Origin: Apostichopus japonicus
Lineage: Eukaryota; Echinodermata; Holothuroidea; Aspidochirotida; Stichopodidae
DNA: 64,000 bases
Direction of reading: 5' to 3'
Assembly (NCBI RefSeq): GCF_037975245.1
Contig: NC_092579.1
Span: 22,861,166-22,925,165 of the forward strand
In this document: positions 36,701-46,500 of the stretch, in pieces
How the letters are laid out: every line of letters begins with the position of its first letter
Position numbering within the stretch: position 1 is the stretch's first letter
Notes under the pieces: model-generated
Told to the model about the DNA's origin: nothing
Databases searched by the model: none
The model's input: the letters and a program-made list of their open reading frames with translations, nothing else
Program-made: the position numbers and the translations under genes

Positions 36701-38612
36701 AGTCCAATAAAGAGAAGAATTTTGTACATATTACACACATGTTAAACATTACTTTTCATTTCTTTCAATAATTTGTAAATCTTTGAAGTTTAACCCTTTT
36801 AGCAAAATATGACAGATTGTACTTTCCAACTTTTTAATGTACTTTTATCTTTTCTCTCATGGTCCAGTACGTACCACCAGATTTTAAGAAATAACGTACG
36901 CAGAACGCAGATTTAAGGAATAGGTTTTCGGTCACAAGTCGCAAAGCTTTCATGAACGGAAGAGGCAAACACAACCATGCCACGGTTGATTAGCAATGTC
37001 TGGCTAATGTTAATTAATTTAGTAACCATATCGCTTCCTTCCTCAAACCGTGCGGGCTTACTTACAAGGTCAGCCTAGCCCTGGCTGGCAACGATCCAGG
37101 CCAGCCTTTCTCTACCAAATTGTCGCGAATGGCGGCTGCGTATCTGTGACTCCGTGGGCAGCCGTGCTTCCTGGCGCTACGATCGTTGTCGGCTACTTTA
37201 CGCTTTCTATTCTCCAAATTAATGACGAACCGAACAACTGCAAATAACAGTAACGATAGGCAAACACAGCACAACATGTGAAGTGACATGGTGGGAACTG
37301 TTTGACCTAGGTTAATAAAGACACATGACCTTTGACCTATCTTGTCATAGTCTGAAGTATTTCTCAGTTCGCTTCTCCTCCTCAGGTAAACGTGGTAGCG
37401 ATACGATTGATTACACACGATCACAGGTATAACCAAACCATTCAAGAGCAGATCCCACAGAATGAAAAACATTGGAACGACAACAGGGTTAATCCAGTCA
37501 GAATATTCAAATTATATGCTAATGAAAGAAGGAAAATTCCACCTGTGCATTGAGACTCAGATTTATGATTTCTTGTTGAGATTGTGTGTCCCTGGATACA
37601 TACAGTTATTCTGTGTGAAAGTTAGCAGTAAAAACAGGAGCATTTCAGACACCGATTCTAGACGGATCAAGCATAAGACGACAGAATTTCTTAACAGACA
37701 ACCGAAGCTACTACTGTACCACATATGAGACGAAAAATTATTTCTGAAAATAACGATCACCAGCCTGTAGTTGGACAGGGATGAAAGGATTCCTAGAATA
37801 ATTCAGTTCTAAATTTGAGGGGGAGGGGAATAAACATATACAAATCCTCATTCAAAGGAAAAAAGGAAATTTTTTAGTTCCTCAACTAGACTTAAAAGAA
37901 TAAAAACCTTGCACATTCAATGTTAGTCTACACTTGCTAGCCAGTAGAAGAATGTCGTTCCTATTGACTGAAACTTGTGAGAAAACTTGAAATGATCTTA
38001 ATTGGTGCCAGAGGCAAATTTCCTGTTTAGGACTCGTAGCAAGAAAGGTGTCAATATTTTCAGACATCCAGTCAATGACCTATCATTTCTAGTTAAACAG
38101 TACACTGTTCATTACCAGCAAATGGTTTGGAATATTTAACAACAAGCTGCAGAGAAAACGCTTTTTTTCTTTGCAGTTGATTTTTCTTTAATAACCCTTA
38201 AAATCAACCAAAATGGTATGTATTGGTTTCCGCACGTTCATAAACATTCCATGTGAAAGAGAAAAAGGATAAAATTTCCGGATGTTATGATGTTACCAAT
38301 GGAAGATTCCTACAACTATATGGTAAATCACAGGTATCAGCAAATAGAAATTCACAAGGTAGCTTCCAAATTTGTTTTTGGGTGAGTGTGGTTTTGTCAC
38401 GAGCCGAAGACCGTCTGATGACATTACACAAATCAAGTCACAGAACTTCATCAAAAAAAAACCTTACAGTGTATCCGACCTAAACTTCAGTCACTGGTTT
38501 ATCACAGGTACTTGAAAACCAAATGATCCTATTTATTATAAACTGAAGCACATTCTTACACGAATGAACCTTTTCCTTCCATCGCATCCATGCGGTCATC
38601 GTAGGGGTCCAT
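3457..38612 (-). CDS. TRAF7: TRAF7, E3 ubiquitin ligase with RING, TRAF zinc fingers, coiled coil and WD40 repeats (20 exons, terminal exon missing)
   Basis: Exons, 5' to 3' on the minus strand (high to low): 38612-38560, 35738-35612, 31512-31431, 30426-30335, 29891-29814, 27810-27709, 27471-27432, 26578-26395, 25521-25446, 24006-23920, 21384-21189, 13443-13318, 11652-11600, 10557-10406, 9400-9361, 8768-8652, 8286-8170, 7264-7145, 4277-4146, 3576-3457. All junctions are GT-AG and phase-consistent. The sum is 2094 nt, 698 codons. The start ATG has an in-frame TGA six bases upstream. A Ser/Pro-rich N-terminus is followed by a RING at about 162-197 (CLLC, CGHTYCNHC, CPVD), TRAF-type zinc fingers at about 205-305, a coiled coil at about 315-372, and seven WD40 repeats from about 425 to the end. 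Human TRAF7 has 670 aa with the same order. In that family it is a ubiquitin ligase that works with MEKK3 in MAPK/NF-kB signalling. The last exon seen stops at GTVK. The expected final VW-containing tip lies outside the window or was not recognised. Confidence 0.95.
4075..4130. repeat. Short tandem repeat just inside a TRAF7 intron
   Basis: Four degenerate copies of a CCCCCAAAATATGT unit (about 17 bp) begin some 16 bases past the donor of the exon at 4146-4277. Confidence 0.6.
4587..6406 (+). mobile_element. Kolobok-like TTAA transposon carrying a THAP-domain ORF, 1820 bp
   Basis: The left end AGGCCAACTATGGAGAC and the right end (reverse complement) AGCCCAACTATGGAGAC are inverted repeats, flanked by TTAA on both sides (4583-4586 and 6407-6410). 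Inverted similarity continues patchily for about 200 bp, including a GTGACGTCAT block near 4795 and its partner near 6215. The insertion splits a sequence whose intact paralogue lies at 6563-6852. That paralogue reads straight across the insertion point (ACCACCTTAGGCCTTCC), giving an empty-site comparison. TTAA duplication, AG...CT ends and a THAP ORF together match the Kolobok superfamily. A full transposase is not present. Confidence 0.75.
4893..5072 (+). pseudogene. THAP zinc-finger fragment inside the TTAA element
   Basis: This 59-codon ORF starts [11 protein letters not shown]. The C2CH signature is C5, C10, C43 and H46 (C-x4-C ... C-x2-H), with FFSFP at 21-25 and the conserved Trp at 37, as in THAP DNA-binding domains. 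The C10-C43 spacing is slightly short for the family. The frame stops soon after, and no catalytic domain follows. It is probably the relic N-terminus of a Kolobok-type transposase. Confidence 0.6.
9740..10375. repeat. Minisatellite, about 41-bp unit, in a TRAF7 intron
   Basis: At least ten degenerate copies of a unit containing CACACTGCCAAACCCTTCC and CAGTCCATCAACCCCC. The array ends about 30 bp from the donor side of the exon at 10406-10557. Confidence 0.85.
10580..10850. repeat. Tandem array, about 55-bp unit with ATT microsatellite
   Basis: Five degenerate copies of CAAATCCCAAGATAGGGGAG followed by a GCAGAACAAAGTAATTATT segment. It begins about 25 bp upstream of the acceptor of the TRAF7 exon at 10406-10557. 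Confidence 0.8.
15671..15830. repeat. (TA)n microsatellite
   Basis: Alternating TA for most of about 160 bp, interrupted by a few GATA and CATG steps. Confidence 0.9.
17003..17150. repeat. Three tandem copies of a 50-bp unit
   Basis: Copies start at 17003, 17053 and 17103 (exact 50-bp period), each containing ATTATGTACCCAA and TTGATTCTGATTGG, with few differences. Confidence 0.9.
17730..18520. repeat. Degenerate dispersed/tandem repeats
   Basis: ACCAATTTCGCCATAATTTT with its following TGTTCTTGTGC...AAGAAAACTACAAAA block occurs at about 17880 and 18415. A second unit, ending GGTATGTTGTG...CACTTATTTTCTCCTG, occurs near 17830 and 18015. Confidence 0.7.
19205..19585. repeat. Repeat pair with AAAACGGATACTA
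   Basis: AAAACGGATACTAATAACAGG and a following GGACAGACAAAAAA-type segment at about 19215-19280 recur at about 19509-19575 with small changes. No function is evident. Confidence 0.6.
20029..20310 (-). CDS. Candidate cassette exon in the largest TRAF7 intron
   Basis: This stretch is 282 nt (94 codons), with a CTTCTCAG acceptor before it and a CAA|GTAAAG donor after it. It is open in the one frame that joins both flanking TRAF7 exons: it begins with two bases completing the codon split by the exon ending at 21189, and ends with one base before the exon starting at 13443. Inclusion would add 94 residues, rich in Ser, Lys and Arg, between the coiled coil and the WD40 domain. Base composition looks more coding-like than the surrounding intron. 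I do not recognise the peptide. Alternatives are an exon of a nested gene, or a chance ORF. Confidence 0.3.
20905..21100 (-). pseudogene. Two decayed copies of the 3' end of the TRAF7 coiled-coil exon
   Basis: The exon at 21189-21384 ends with GACTCTTTAGAGAAA, a short Lys/Arg-rich stretch and a GTGAGT donor. A similar segment at about 21031-21075 keeps the GACTCTTTAGAGAAA block but has an in-frame stop upstream and no GT donor. A more diverged segment at about 20917-20957 keeps the GTGAGT donor. They are tandem relics of the exon end and look non-functional. Confidence 0.55.
21450..21519 (+). mobile_element. Penelope-like element fragment
   Basis: AAACGTCAGGCCAACTTAC followed by TTTACACATTCT, CTCTTTAGTGGATAAGCAG and TTTGCTAAC. 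The same blocks occur in the larger fragment at 25184-25409. It starts exactly at what would be the GAAAC part of the hammerhead-like core. Confidence 0.5.
21540..22600. repeat. Satellite-like array of about 80-bp monomers with a 258-bp higher-order unit
   Basis: About 13 monomers carry ACTGAAATTATGATCAGACA, a TGAATGCTTGTCAAACAATA segment and AGGAAAACAAAAGAG. Three-monomer blocks starting at 21612 and 21870 are nearly identical to each other, more so than neighbouring monomers are. The array lies between the coiled-coil exon and the zinc-finger exon of TRAF7. Confidence 0.85.
24024..24192. repeat. 21-bp tandem array against a TRAF7 acceptor
   Basis: About eight copies of a GAGTGTTAAAATACCGAAAGT-like unit start some 20 bp from the acceptor of the exon at 23920-24006. 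On the transcribed strand each unit reads CACTTTCGG, resembling the acceptor's own CACTTTCTTTCAG. Confidence 0.8.
25184..25409 (-). mobile_element. Penelope-like element fragment with inverted ends and hammerhead-like core
   Basis: The fragment starts with GTGTAAAGGTAAGTTGGCC and ends with the inverted partner CCTTTACACATTCT followed by GTGGATAAGCAG. It carries a CTGAAGA ... GATCCTGCTAGGATC ... GAAA segment on the minus strand, typical of the terminal repeats of Penelope-like retroelements. It has no coding part. A relative lies at 21450-21519. Confidence 0.5.
25211..25237 (-). ncRNA. Hammerhead-ribozyme-like motif
   Basis: Reading the minus strand: CTGAAGA, then A, then a 6-bp stem GATCCT/AGGATC with GCT loop, then GAAA. 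This matches the CUGANGA-stem II-GAAA hammerhead core apart from one extra base before stem II. A GTC follows within four bases. The flanking helices are not convincing, so activity is doubtful. Confidence 0.35.
31829..31880. repeat. (TA)n microsatellite
   Basis: Two runs of alternating TA separated by CATACATACAT, in a TRAF7 intron. Confidence 0.9.
31890..32720. repeat. Degenerate tandem repeat in a TRAF7 intron
   Basis: Recurring blocks are TTAAATTTTAAGGCTGATGA, CTTGGCAACATTAAATTTTA, GTCCTGGCACTCACC/GTCCTGGAACTCACC and CTTTGAATTTCCTCCC, in the same order two to three times. No coding potential is recognised. The rest of the intron to 35.6 kb holds only the 34-kb repeat below. Confidence 0.7.
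33963..34533. repeat. Three tandem copies of a 198-199 bp unit
   Basis: Units start at 33963, 34161 and 34360, with GGGGGGCAATGACAGAA, CTTTACTGTATCTATGG and ACGACCATGGTCAAAAT in each. Copies 1 and 2 are close to identical; copy 3 is shorter and more diverged. Confidence 0.9.
37066..37472 (-). CDS. Candidate alternative first exon of TRAF7 with a hydrophobic N-terminus
   Basis: This 407-nt stretch lies inside TRAF7 intron 1. It is open from an ATG at 37472 for 135 codons plus two bases, and ends at a strong donor (GTAAGTAAG). The phase is exactly that needed to join the exon at 35738, the same phase as the recognised first exon. The encoded segment starts with hydrophobic stretches (a second internal Met begins [19 protein letters not shown]) and continues into a basic region. 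If used, TRAF7 would carry a membrane anchor or signal-like N-terminus. The 3' half is richer in CpG than its surroundings, as expected for a first exon. I know of no homologue of this segment, and the open frame could be chance. Confidence 0.3.
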
Positions 38613-39281
38613 CAATCAGTCGTAAATTACAATAGAACTTCAGCAGCTTGTCGCCACGGTAATGATTAGTACCAAGTCGAAAGTGGCAGGATGCCCATTA
38701 ATTATGTTAAAGGATTTACGATCAAGGTGATCCTCAAAAGAAACGTGGACTGCCCCCAGGGTACGAAATCATGAAGATTTCCACCTCGATGGAAACGTCA
38801 GAGGAAATGAAGCGGTGCTGTAATGTGGACTTGAAGGGGTCGAGATAGGGTTAGATAGAGATGGCTCAGGGGTGCAACAAGGGGATGGATTAAAAAATTC
38901 TATCAAAAAAGGAAACTGTCTCTATTTTCCTCACATTTTTTCAATAAAATAGAGATGAGTCTACGACATACAACTGACAGCTAGCAGGTTTGATTCATGT
39001 TTTCCCAAAATGCTAACATCTTTAAACTGGGCCGAAATGAAGAATGCATCTTGTAAACAAAGACTGGCCTACAAAAGTACAAGATTCAAATTCATGATTT
39101 TCAATGTTTGATGTTAACAACGATTATATAGAACTATACAATTAAATGTCGTAATGTGTAAAGTTATTAAATTACAAATTTGAAAGTAAGATGCTTTAGA
39201 CAAGGGAAGTTTGGACAACAGCGACCATTATTTGACACTCTCACATATTTGCTATTGATTATGACATTAAAGCACTGTAAG

Positions 39282-39658
39282 CAGTGGCGGAGCGTCCATA
39301 TAGTCGGGGGGGGGGGGGGCGGAAGTCCCCCCTGACGGACTCAAATGGACTGCTGGCGCCCTTTTCAGCTTTTTACCACTTTTTACTTATTCGCGATTAT
39401 TGACTTTTTTTATTTCGCTCTCATCTACCTATTGACATTTGTCATATTTTGTTGGCGATGACAACTATTTATTCCTTTTTCTGCAAATTAGCAAGGCCCG
39501 GAAAGGGTAATTTCTGGCGATCTAGGGAGTATCTTTACTCAAAAAAAAGTCTGTATGCTCCGCGCCAACCTGTGGTGGCGTTCCGCTTAGATAGTGTCGA
39601 AAGCGCCCCTACAGACCATTCTCGACCCCCCTGACCAATACCCCTAGCTCCGCCACTG
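39282..39658. mobile_element. hAT-like MITE, 377 bp
   Basis: Ends are CAGTGGCGGAGC and GCTCCGCCACTG (perfect 12-bp inverted repeat), flanked by a perfect 8-bp target duplication ACTGTAAG (39274-39281 and 39659-39666). Both ends have G- or C-rich subterminal runs. CAGTGGCGGA ends with 8-bp duplications are typical of hAT elements. Confidence 0.88.
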
Positions 39659-41021
39659 ACTGTAAGTCACTCAAGTATCTAGTGGATCCCTCAACTGGAT
39701 TTTCACAGTTGCAAAGATGAGAGATGGCAAAATAGCAGGCAAGTTTGCAACATTGTAGAAAGTCTAACCATGGCTCATTTGAAATGTTTGCCTAATTAGA
39801 TCAGCTGTACATATTAATTACTAAAATAGATAATTAATATTTTCTAAAAAATTACAACTTCTATGCACAAGAACTAAAATTTCTTCCAATCCTACAGGTG
39901 ATTGAATTTGTTTGAATACAAATAAATCATAACAATCAACTGCAAGGTACAGAGTTAACAACATTTCCATGACAGAGATTTTCATGCTAAATATAGTCAA
40001 TCATGCTTTTCCAAATTTCCCCTGATCTGATTGGCTGATAGTCCCTTACCAATTGTCTGGAAACATTCTTGCATCTGTAGTGATCAATGAATGCAAATTA
40101 TGTTGTGAAACAACAATTACTTGTAGGGTTACTTTCCCCTGTGTAGAGATAGCAAAGTCTGTGCTATAGGCTATCATATGTGTGCACTCAAATATCATAA
40201 AGTTAGGCCTTGTTGACAACACTTTTCGGCAAAAAGCGGTCGTGGTAGGTGTTGTGGTTGAATTGTCTTTAATGATACCACGTTATTTGTGATCAAATTG
40301 TTTTTGATCACAAAATGTTATGAGTTGAGACAATTTATGAATTTTGTGGGAAGCTAACATCTCTGATACTGAAAAGGATTTTTCATTTCACAGTAAGTTT
40401 GTTCTCTCTACATTGAGCATTGCTAAGGAAATTGTTCATAAATCCATCTATAAGAAATATTTTCTACATTAAAGCGGTTCAAATAAAATCAGTTAAAAGT
40501 GCAGTATTTTTGTTCTTGCATTTTCTCTCTAGGCACTGTTTTACTTTACAATGATTTCCAACTTCACAGCGTATTCATAGCCTATAACATTTTCACTGAC
40601 GCTATTGTAAGGGACTTGTATGCACCATACATACAGTAGTATGCATTACATGATGTCTAGGCTGGCATATATGGTAACTAGTCTACGTCGGAAAAATATC
40701 CCGCTTCGGAATTTGACCATCATTTTGTATATCAGTTACATGTTTCATCCTTTGATTTTTCTTTCCTGCATATTATAGACCTATCACTATGGGCTTCAGT
40801 TCTACACAAGCCAATGTGTTGTCAGGGGTCATTATAGCTAAGTATGGTGTGGTCCTGTAGAGGTATTGAAATGTGCTTTCATGTGTTTTCATTGTGTCTC
40901 CTGGATGCAACTGTAAAAATCCTAGTAACAATATTGCATAGTTATTTCCATTTCCATTCATAACTGTACAAGCTAGGTTATATTTCATGGTTCACATTTT
41001 AAGCTATGCCTAAAGCACCAT

Positions 41022-41710
41022 GGGTACCATTATTCTCTGCAGACGGTAATTTCCGCTGACACAAAACAGTTCTTTCTGTACATCAAATTTGTCAGCGGAA
41101 AACAACGTTTTGTCAGCAGAAAATAACGTTTTTTGGAGGAGCAGAATGATTAGGCATATTGAAATGATTAAGTAGGATGGAGAAGATAGAATTTGACTGT
41201 AGCAGGACAGAACTTAGCTCAGAGACTAGAATATTATTAGGATAGCTTAGGTTCGGATGAGGAATGATGATTTAGTACAAGTGGCGGTGATAATTCATTT
41301 TAGTTGAACAGCGCCACCAAGCTTATTTGGTTGCAGTTTTTGATATGGCGTGAGGTGAAAAAGGTGAGCTGCTGTAACAAATTACGATTCATCGTTTGAA
41401 AGTTCATCCTTTAAGGAGCATCTTTAGTGATATTTTCTCATTAACCTGTTGTATTCTTTGATAAACAAATTTCACCCATGCTTCCTGTAAATTAAAAGCA
41501 CCCTAACTTTCCTGACACAAACTCAGTCTAACCATCCTTATCCACTTTCTTCGATACTTTCTCATATTATTTTCATCATCCTGAATCTAAAACTGGGGAA
41601 AAATATAGTGTACATGTCAGTGGGGAAAAAAAGTTGTTTTCCCCAAAGAGAAAGTTTACAGCGGAATGTAATCAGCGGAAAGTACTGTGTGCGGTGAATA
41701 ACTGAAACCG
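41022..41710. mobile_element. MITE with 8-bp target duplication, 689 bp
   Basis: The ends form an imperfect inverted repeat of about 38 bp. Its core is TTATTCTCTGCAGACGGTAA plus TTTCCGCTGA on the left and TTATTCACCGCACACAGTAC plus TTTCCGCTGA on the right (reverse complement). The target duplication AGCACCAT is perfect (41014-41021 and 41711-41718). CAGCGGAAA motifs recur internally near both ends. It is non-coding and probably of a superfamily with 8-bp duplications. Confidence 0.72.
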
Positions 41711-41929
41711 AGCACCATTATTTAATGTTTTTCTAGCAGAGCGAGCTGTTGTTAGGATCTTTAACAAATAACCTAGATTAATTGGTTCTTCACTGACACT
41801 GGCAGGTGACTCTGTTAGTGAACTGAGCCATCTAAAAGTGTTCACTGTGCAGTCTACCACAAAAGGATAATAGAGTTGGTCACTCCATTATTTAAGCACT
41901 AGGCCTAGTGTAGTCTCTAAGTTAAATTC

Positions 41930-42549
41930 GGGTGTTACTAAAACGAATGACAATTGCGTTACACATAACGAATGACAATATGTTGTACACACTAAAAAAT
42001 TGCGTTGACTAAAACGAATGACAGTAATGACAGCACAGACAAAATTTTGCTTCAACCGGATATCAAAGTTCAGACTTCGTGGGTATCTAGATCTCGTAAA
42101 GTACGGACAAGATAAAAACGCACCTTATAGGCCTAGTAAGCGAAATTGTAAGTTTGATTTAAAAAAAGTAAATTTAACGTCATTTTTCAGATATTAATTG
42201 TTAGAAACTAACAATACTATAATCTTGAAACGGCTTCAGTTATCTTTCTATATAATTCTACAGGGGTAAAAAGCACAGCACTCAAGCGCATTCTCACACA
42301 AAAACTTTCCCTGTGGTTTCTATCCGTAAATTACACCAAAACCCTGCAACCACGTAACATGTGATTTTCCTCAAATCATTTTTTGCGCAGAAAACCAATA
42401 ACCGCATTTACTCCACTCCGTTAATCATTCTATCTCCACTCAACACTGTCCTTCGTTGTCATTCATTGTCATTCGCTGTCATTCGCAAATGATAATTAAC
42501 CCTGTACAAAGTCAATTGTCATTCGCTGTCATTCGTTTTAGTTTGTCCC
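41930..42549. mobile_element. MITE with repeated CGAATGACA motifs, 620 bp
   Basis: A perfect 8-bp target duplication TTAAATTC (41922-41929 and 42550-42557) encloses ends containing ACTAAAACGAATGACA in inverted orientation (GGG near each tip). Several further CGAATGACA copies lie just inside each end. It is non-coding and ends about 980 bp upstream of the EIF3D start codon. Confidence 0.85.
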
Positions 42550-43528
42550 TTAAATTCTAATGTACCATGACCGAGTAGCATAGGCTAGTTGTGATCCTCG
42601 CCTAGGCACATTAGAAGGACAAACGTGAGGTCTGACTCTATACAACAGACTAGTATAGACTATTAGCTAACTTTATTGAAATAAACATAAAGGCCAAGGC
42701 CTAGTCATTGCTAGGGAAAAACAAGAATACTTATTGATAAATTAGGTCTAACCGCCTAGGCTAGTAATTGCCCAATTGCTAATGCTTAACATAGGGGCCT
42801 ATGTTACTTAGTACTAACTTTGGCCTAGGCACCGTAGCGGAATAAGTTCCGAACTGTACAATTTGTAAGGCTGGGTTACTTCAAGGGTGACATAATTTAA
42901 AAAAATGTCATTAAACGGCAGCTCTACCTCGCTTTCTTCGTTATTACCAGCCTACACGGTGAAATGGTTGTAGTGACAAGTGAATGTCAAAGTTAGACAG
43001 GTGCTAATGTCATTCATTAATCTTGTTATTCAATTTGTCTTGACGCTGGGTCGGCTATCAACATGTCATATCCTTTTTTTAGAAGTCGTAGTTCCGGGTT
43101 CTAAAACGGTACTCTCAATTTCATTATACACAAGCTACTGCATTAGTGCATAACAATCACAGGAATTTCTGTGAATTTAACGTTAAAAATTTCGTCCATG
43201 TAGTTTTGATATATTTACAGCCACTTTGAAACCGAATAAAATAACTATTCATAATGCAGTAAGGTTAAAGGTTAAAAGACTTTTTCTATAATGTTTTCCA
43301 GTTTGATACATAATTTGCCAGCGCGGCTTTATCGGGATTAGATGTGCGTAAAGTATTTACAATCAATTTCTATGGGTTCCACACATGTGAACCGCGAACC
43401 CACTGTCGCGCTACGTATCTACACACATGAATAAAGCACTGTAGGCTAGGCTACATCACTGACAATTCACTAACGTTGGTTAGCTGTGTCTTTTTCTAGG
43501 GTAACATATTGTCGGAAACGCGGCCAAA

Positions 43529-46500
43529 ATGTCGGTACATTTTATACCTCCGATTATACAAGATAACCCTGAAGGTTGGGGTCCTTTAGATGAAATTCCA
43601 GATCAGTTTAAAGATATGCCTTATCAACCTTTTTCTAAAGGTGATCGTCTTGGAAAGGTAAGAATCCAACTTTTCCAGCTGCTTACCCAGTTATCCTAAC
43701 GTACACTGGCTACAATAGCCTAAGTTAGGCCAACCAAATACTAGTAGTACCGCCCTAACTAGTAGTAAATTATAGAAAACATGAAATATTAACAGTATAA
43801 CAGTTACAATTCTACAGAGTTACAAATCTACAGTAAATTCATTATAGCCTTGGTGCTTGCCTGGCCTTTACCAACAGTTGAATGTAGATCAGTTTCTAGA
43901 CAATAGTAATACTAGACATAATCAAGTATGTTGGCCTGCAAGCACATGCTATTTTAATTTTTATATAGGGACAAAGTATGTCTCTGATCGATCAAACCAA
44001 GGGTAAGGGTACAACTTGAAAGCTGATTTCTTACCTCCCCAATCATTACTCACAAAGTTTCAAAAAAAGTGTTAGGTATACCACTATACCATAACTTGGG
44101 TGCCAATCTTTTCCAGCAGAAAAGGACCATTTGTTACTTTGTTAGGCCTACGTAATAATGACAGAAATTATGATTTTGTGGTGGACAGTTATAATGTTCA
44201 GGTTTTTTGGCTTTGTCTGCCAATGGAACCTGGAAATTGGAATCAGAAGGACCTACCATCAAGGTATATTTAGAATACTCTGAATTTATAACTCAATGTT
44301 AATGATGTTATTTTTTTACTACCCTCAGGTTGCAGATTGGACAGGCATGACCTACTCAGATAAAAGATATTTGGGTAATTCGTCATTTCTTCTTCTAACT
44401 CTAAAGAGTCAGAAAAAGTGGGATCTTAATTATTTCATTTTTTAACAAGGTTGATATGGACAAACACTGGTGTTAGCCACATCAATTATCACGGAAAAGT
44501 CAAACAGAATGAGAGAAAAATCCATGTTTTAGTAAAATATTATTTTTATGTACGGTATAGGGGGAAAATCTATTGTATTGTACAAGGTACTGCCGATCGA
44601 AAACTTAGTAAAGCAAAACCATTAATAGCAGAGAATTTGACATTTCTAGAGAGTAGTTTTTCTTCAATATACATAGTTATGACGGTTAATGGAAAAGGCA
44701 AGATCTGTACATATCTAGTTATGGGTATGGTGGTAGTTGTGATGGAGGAAGGGAGACCATAACAATGACTTTGATATTATTTGACAGGAAACTTTATGAA
44801 AAAATGATAAAAAAACTGTCGTCATGAAGAATGTTTTTTAGTAATTTTATAATTAGATGAGATTTTTAATGATAATTCAAGTTCTCTCTTAACCTCTCTT
44901 TCAAAGGTAAATATTCATCCCAGTTTGCAGCAGGTTCTCAGTATACTTATTACCATGAGCAGGACGAGTCCACCTTCCAGCTGGTGGATACAACAAAAAT
45001 CCAGAAACCTGTCTACATGCGCAACAAGAATCGCTTTAACCAGGTAAGTCAATCATTTTTGGCCCCGACTTTTAACCAAGGGACCTAGAAATGGATAAAA
45101 CATTTCAATCTGTTTCTCAGTATCTGTATTTGAATTGTCAGTAATGATTGTGGTTTATTCAAAAACCTGGTTTAAAATAAATATGCATATATATATATAT
45201 ATATATTTGGAGACCAAATTCCGTCAAAGTGCAAACATTTCTGTACTATACCCTTCTCTTATCTGTCTCTATTCTACATGTACCATCCAATCTACCCAGC
45301 CTTCAAATATTGGTAACATTATTAATGGACGATTTACACCGACAATGGAGAGGGATTAATTATATCTCAAGTTGCACGTTAAGTTTATGCTTCTGAAAAT
45401 CATTTGGCTAACGTACGGAATTCTCACAATTTATTTCAAAACTGTTTGTCTCTGTATTTTCAGCGCAATCTGAGGCGAGAGCGTGAGAGGAGGGAACAGA
45501 GGGCCAACAACCAGGGACTTCAGACGCTGACCAAGGTACAGAAGGAACGACAGAGACAGTACCGCAGAATGCAGAAGCAGTACGGCAAGCACCGTTGGCA
45601 TGACAACAGGAACCAGGTAAAGGACAGCTCTCGAAGGGAATTGTTTTTCAAAAGGAAAACCCTTTTGATTTTTGGTGACAAATGCAATTCGTTTGCTCAA
45701 TTTCCATTACTGAGATGGTTGATTCTGGTTTTTAGTAAGAAAATATTTTGACAAGCTAACTATTGAACAATTATCCAATTTCTTTAATAAAATATTTTAG
45801 ATGGAATGAGACTTTAAAAGTTGATGTTTGTGATAATCTTTTCTCTCTAATTTTTTCTTTTTTTAAAAATATAGAATCAAATCAAGAGCAGGTCTGCTTC
45901 TGTCCAGGTGAGGGGTGAGTGGTCCGTTGCCGAGGACTTGGACTTCCTTAGATTGAATAAACTTCGTCTCCCAAATATCGGTGATCCCGAGGATTTGTGA
46001 GTACATGCAGATTTTTATGTATTTAAGGAATGGTTAATATAGTCCTAAACGGGGATTAGAACAGTCCATGTAACAGTAACAGGACATATTCTAGTTCGAT
46101 GTTAGTAGCTTTTGATTGCGGTACAGAATAATGATAAAACAAGCTAATTTTGTGTGTATTTGGTTGACATCCTACCTCTTAGTTAGTCATTCATGTAAAA
46201 TATCTTTATTGCATGTGTTTCCCTGTAAGTCTGAGAGATGAATTTCTTACAAGCAATTAGTGGCCTTTTCCATCTGAGGTTGAATGGTAAATTGTTTAAA
46301 ATAGGTTATTAGGTATTTGTGAACCGGTGTCAAAAAAGCTGGTCTAAGCCATAGTTAATCCTGCATGTTCAGCTGTTTCTGTCGTATACAAATATATACA
46401 CACTCAAAATAATAGTGAACTGGTGCCAAATATTTCTTTCTTCTTTTGTGCAATAATTGTATATTAATATTACTCTGTTAAAGTTCCTGAAATGTTCATG

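Larger units (their letters stand above)
38613..43528. other. Divergent TRAF7-EIF3D intergenic region
   Basis: This 4.9-kb interval separates the two start codons. It contains three small transposons described separately. The last 200 bp before EIF3D (about 43320-43528) are CpG-rich (GCGCGG, CGCGAA, TCGCGC, CGCGGCC) and probably hold its promoter and 5' UTR. No TATA box is obvious. No other gene is seen. Confidence 0.5.

Noticed and set aside
40286-40318. Inverted repeat TTTGTGATCAAA ... TTTGATCACAAA as a possible regulatory hairpin
   Set aside because: Short AT-rich palindrome with no supporting context; such hairpins are common by chance.
44451-44762. 103-codon plus-strand ORF
   Set aside because: Lies in EIF3D intron 2, has no splice support and no recognisable content.
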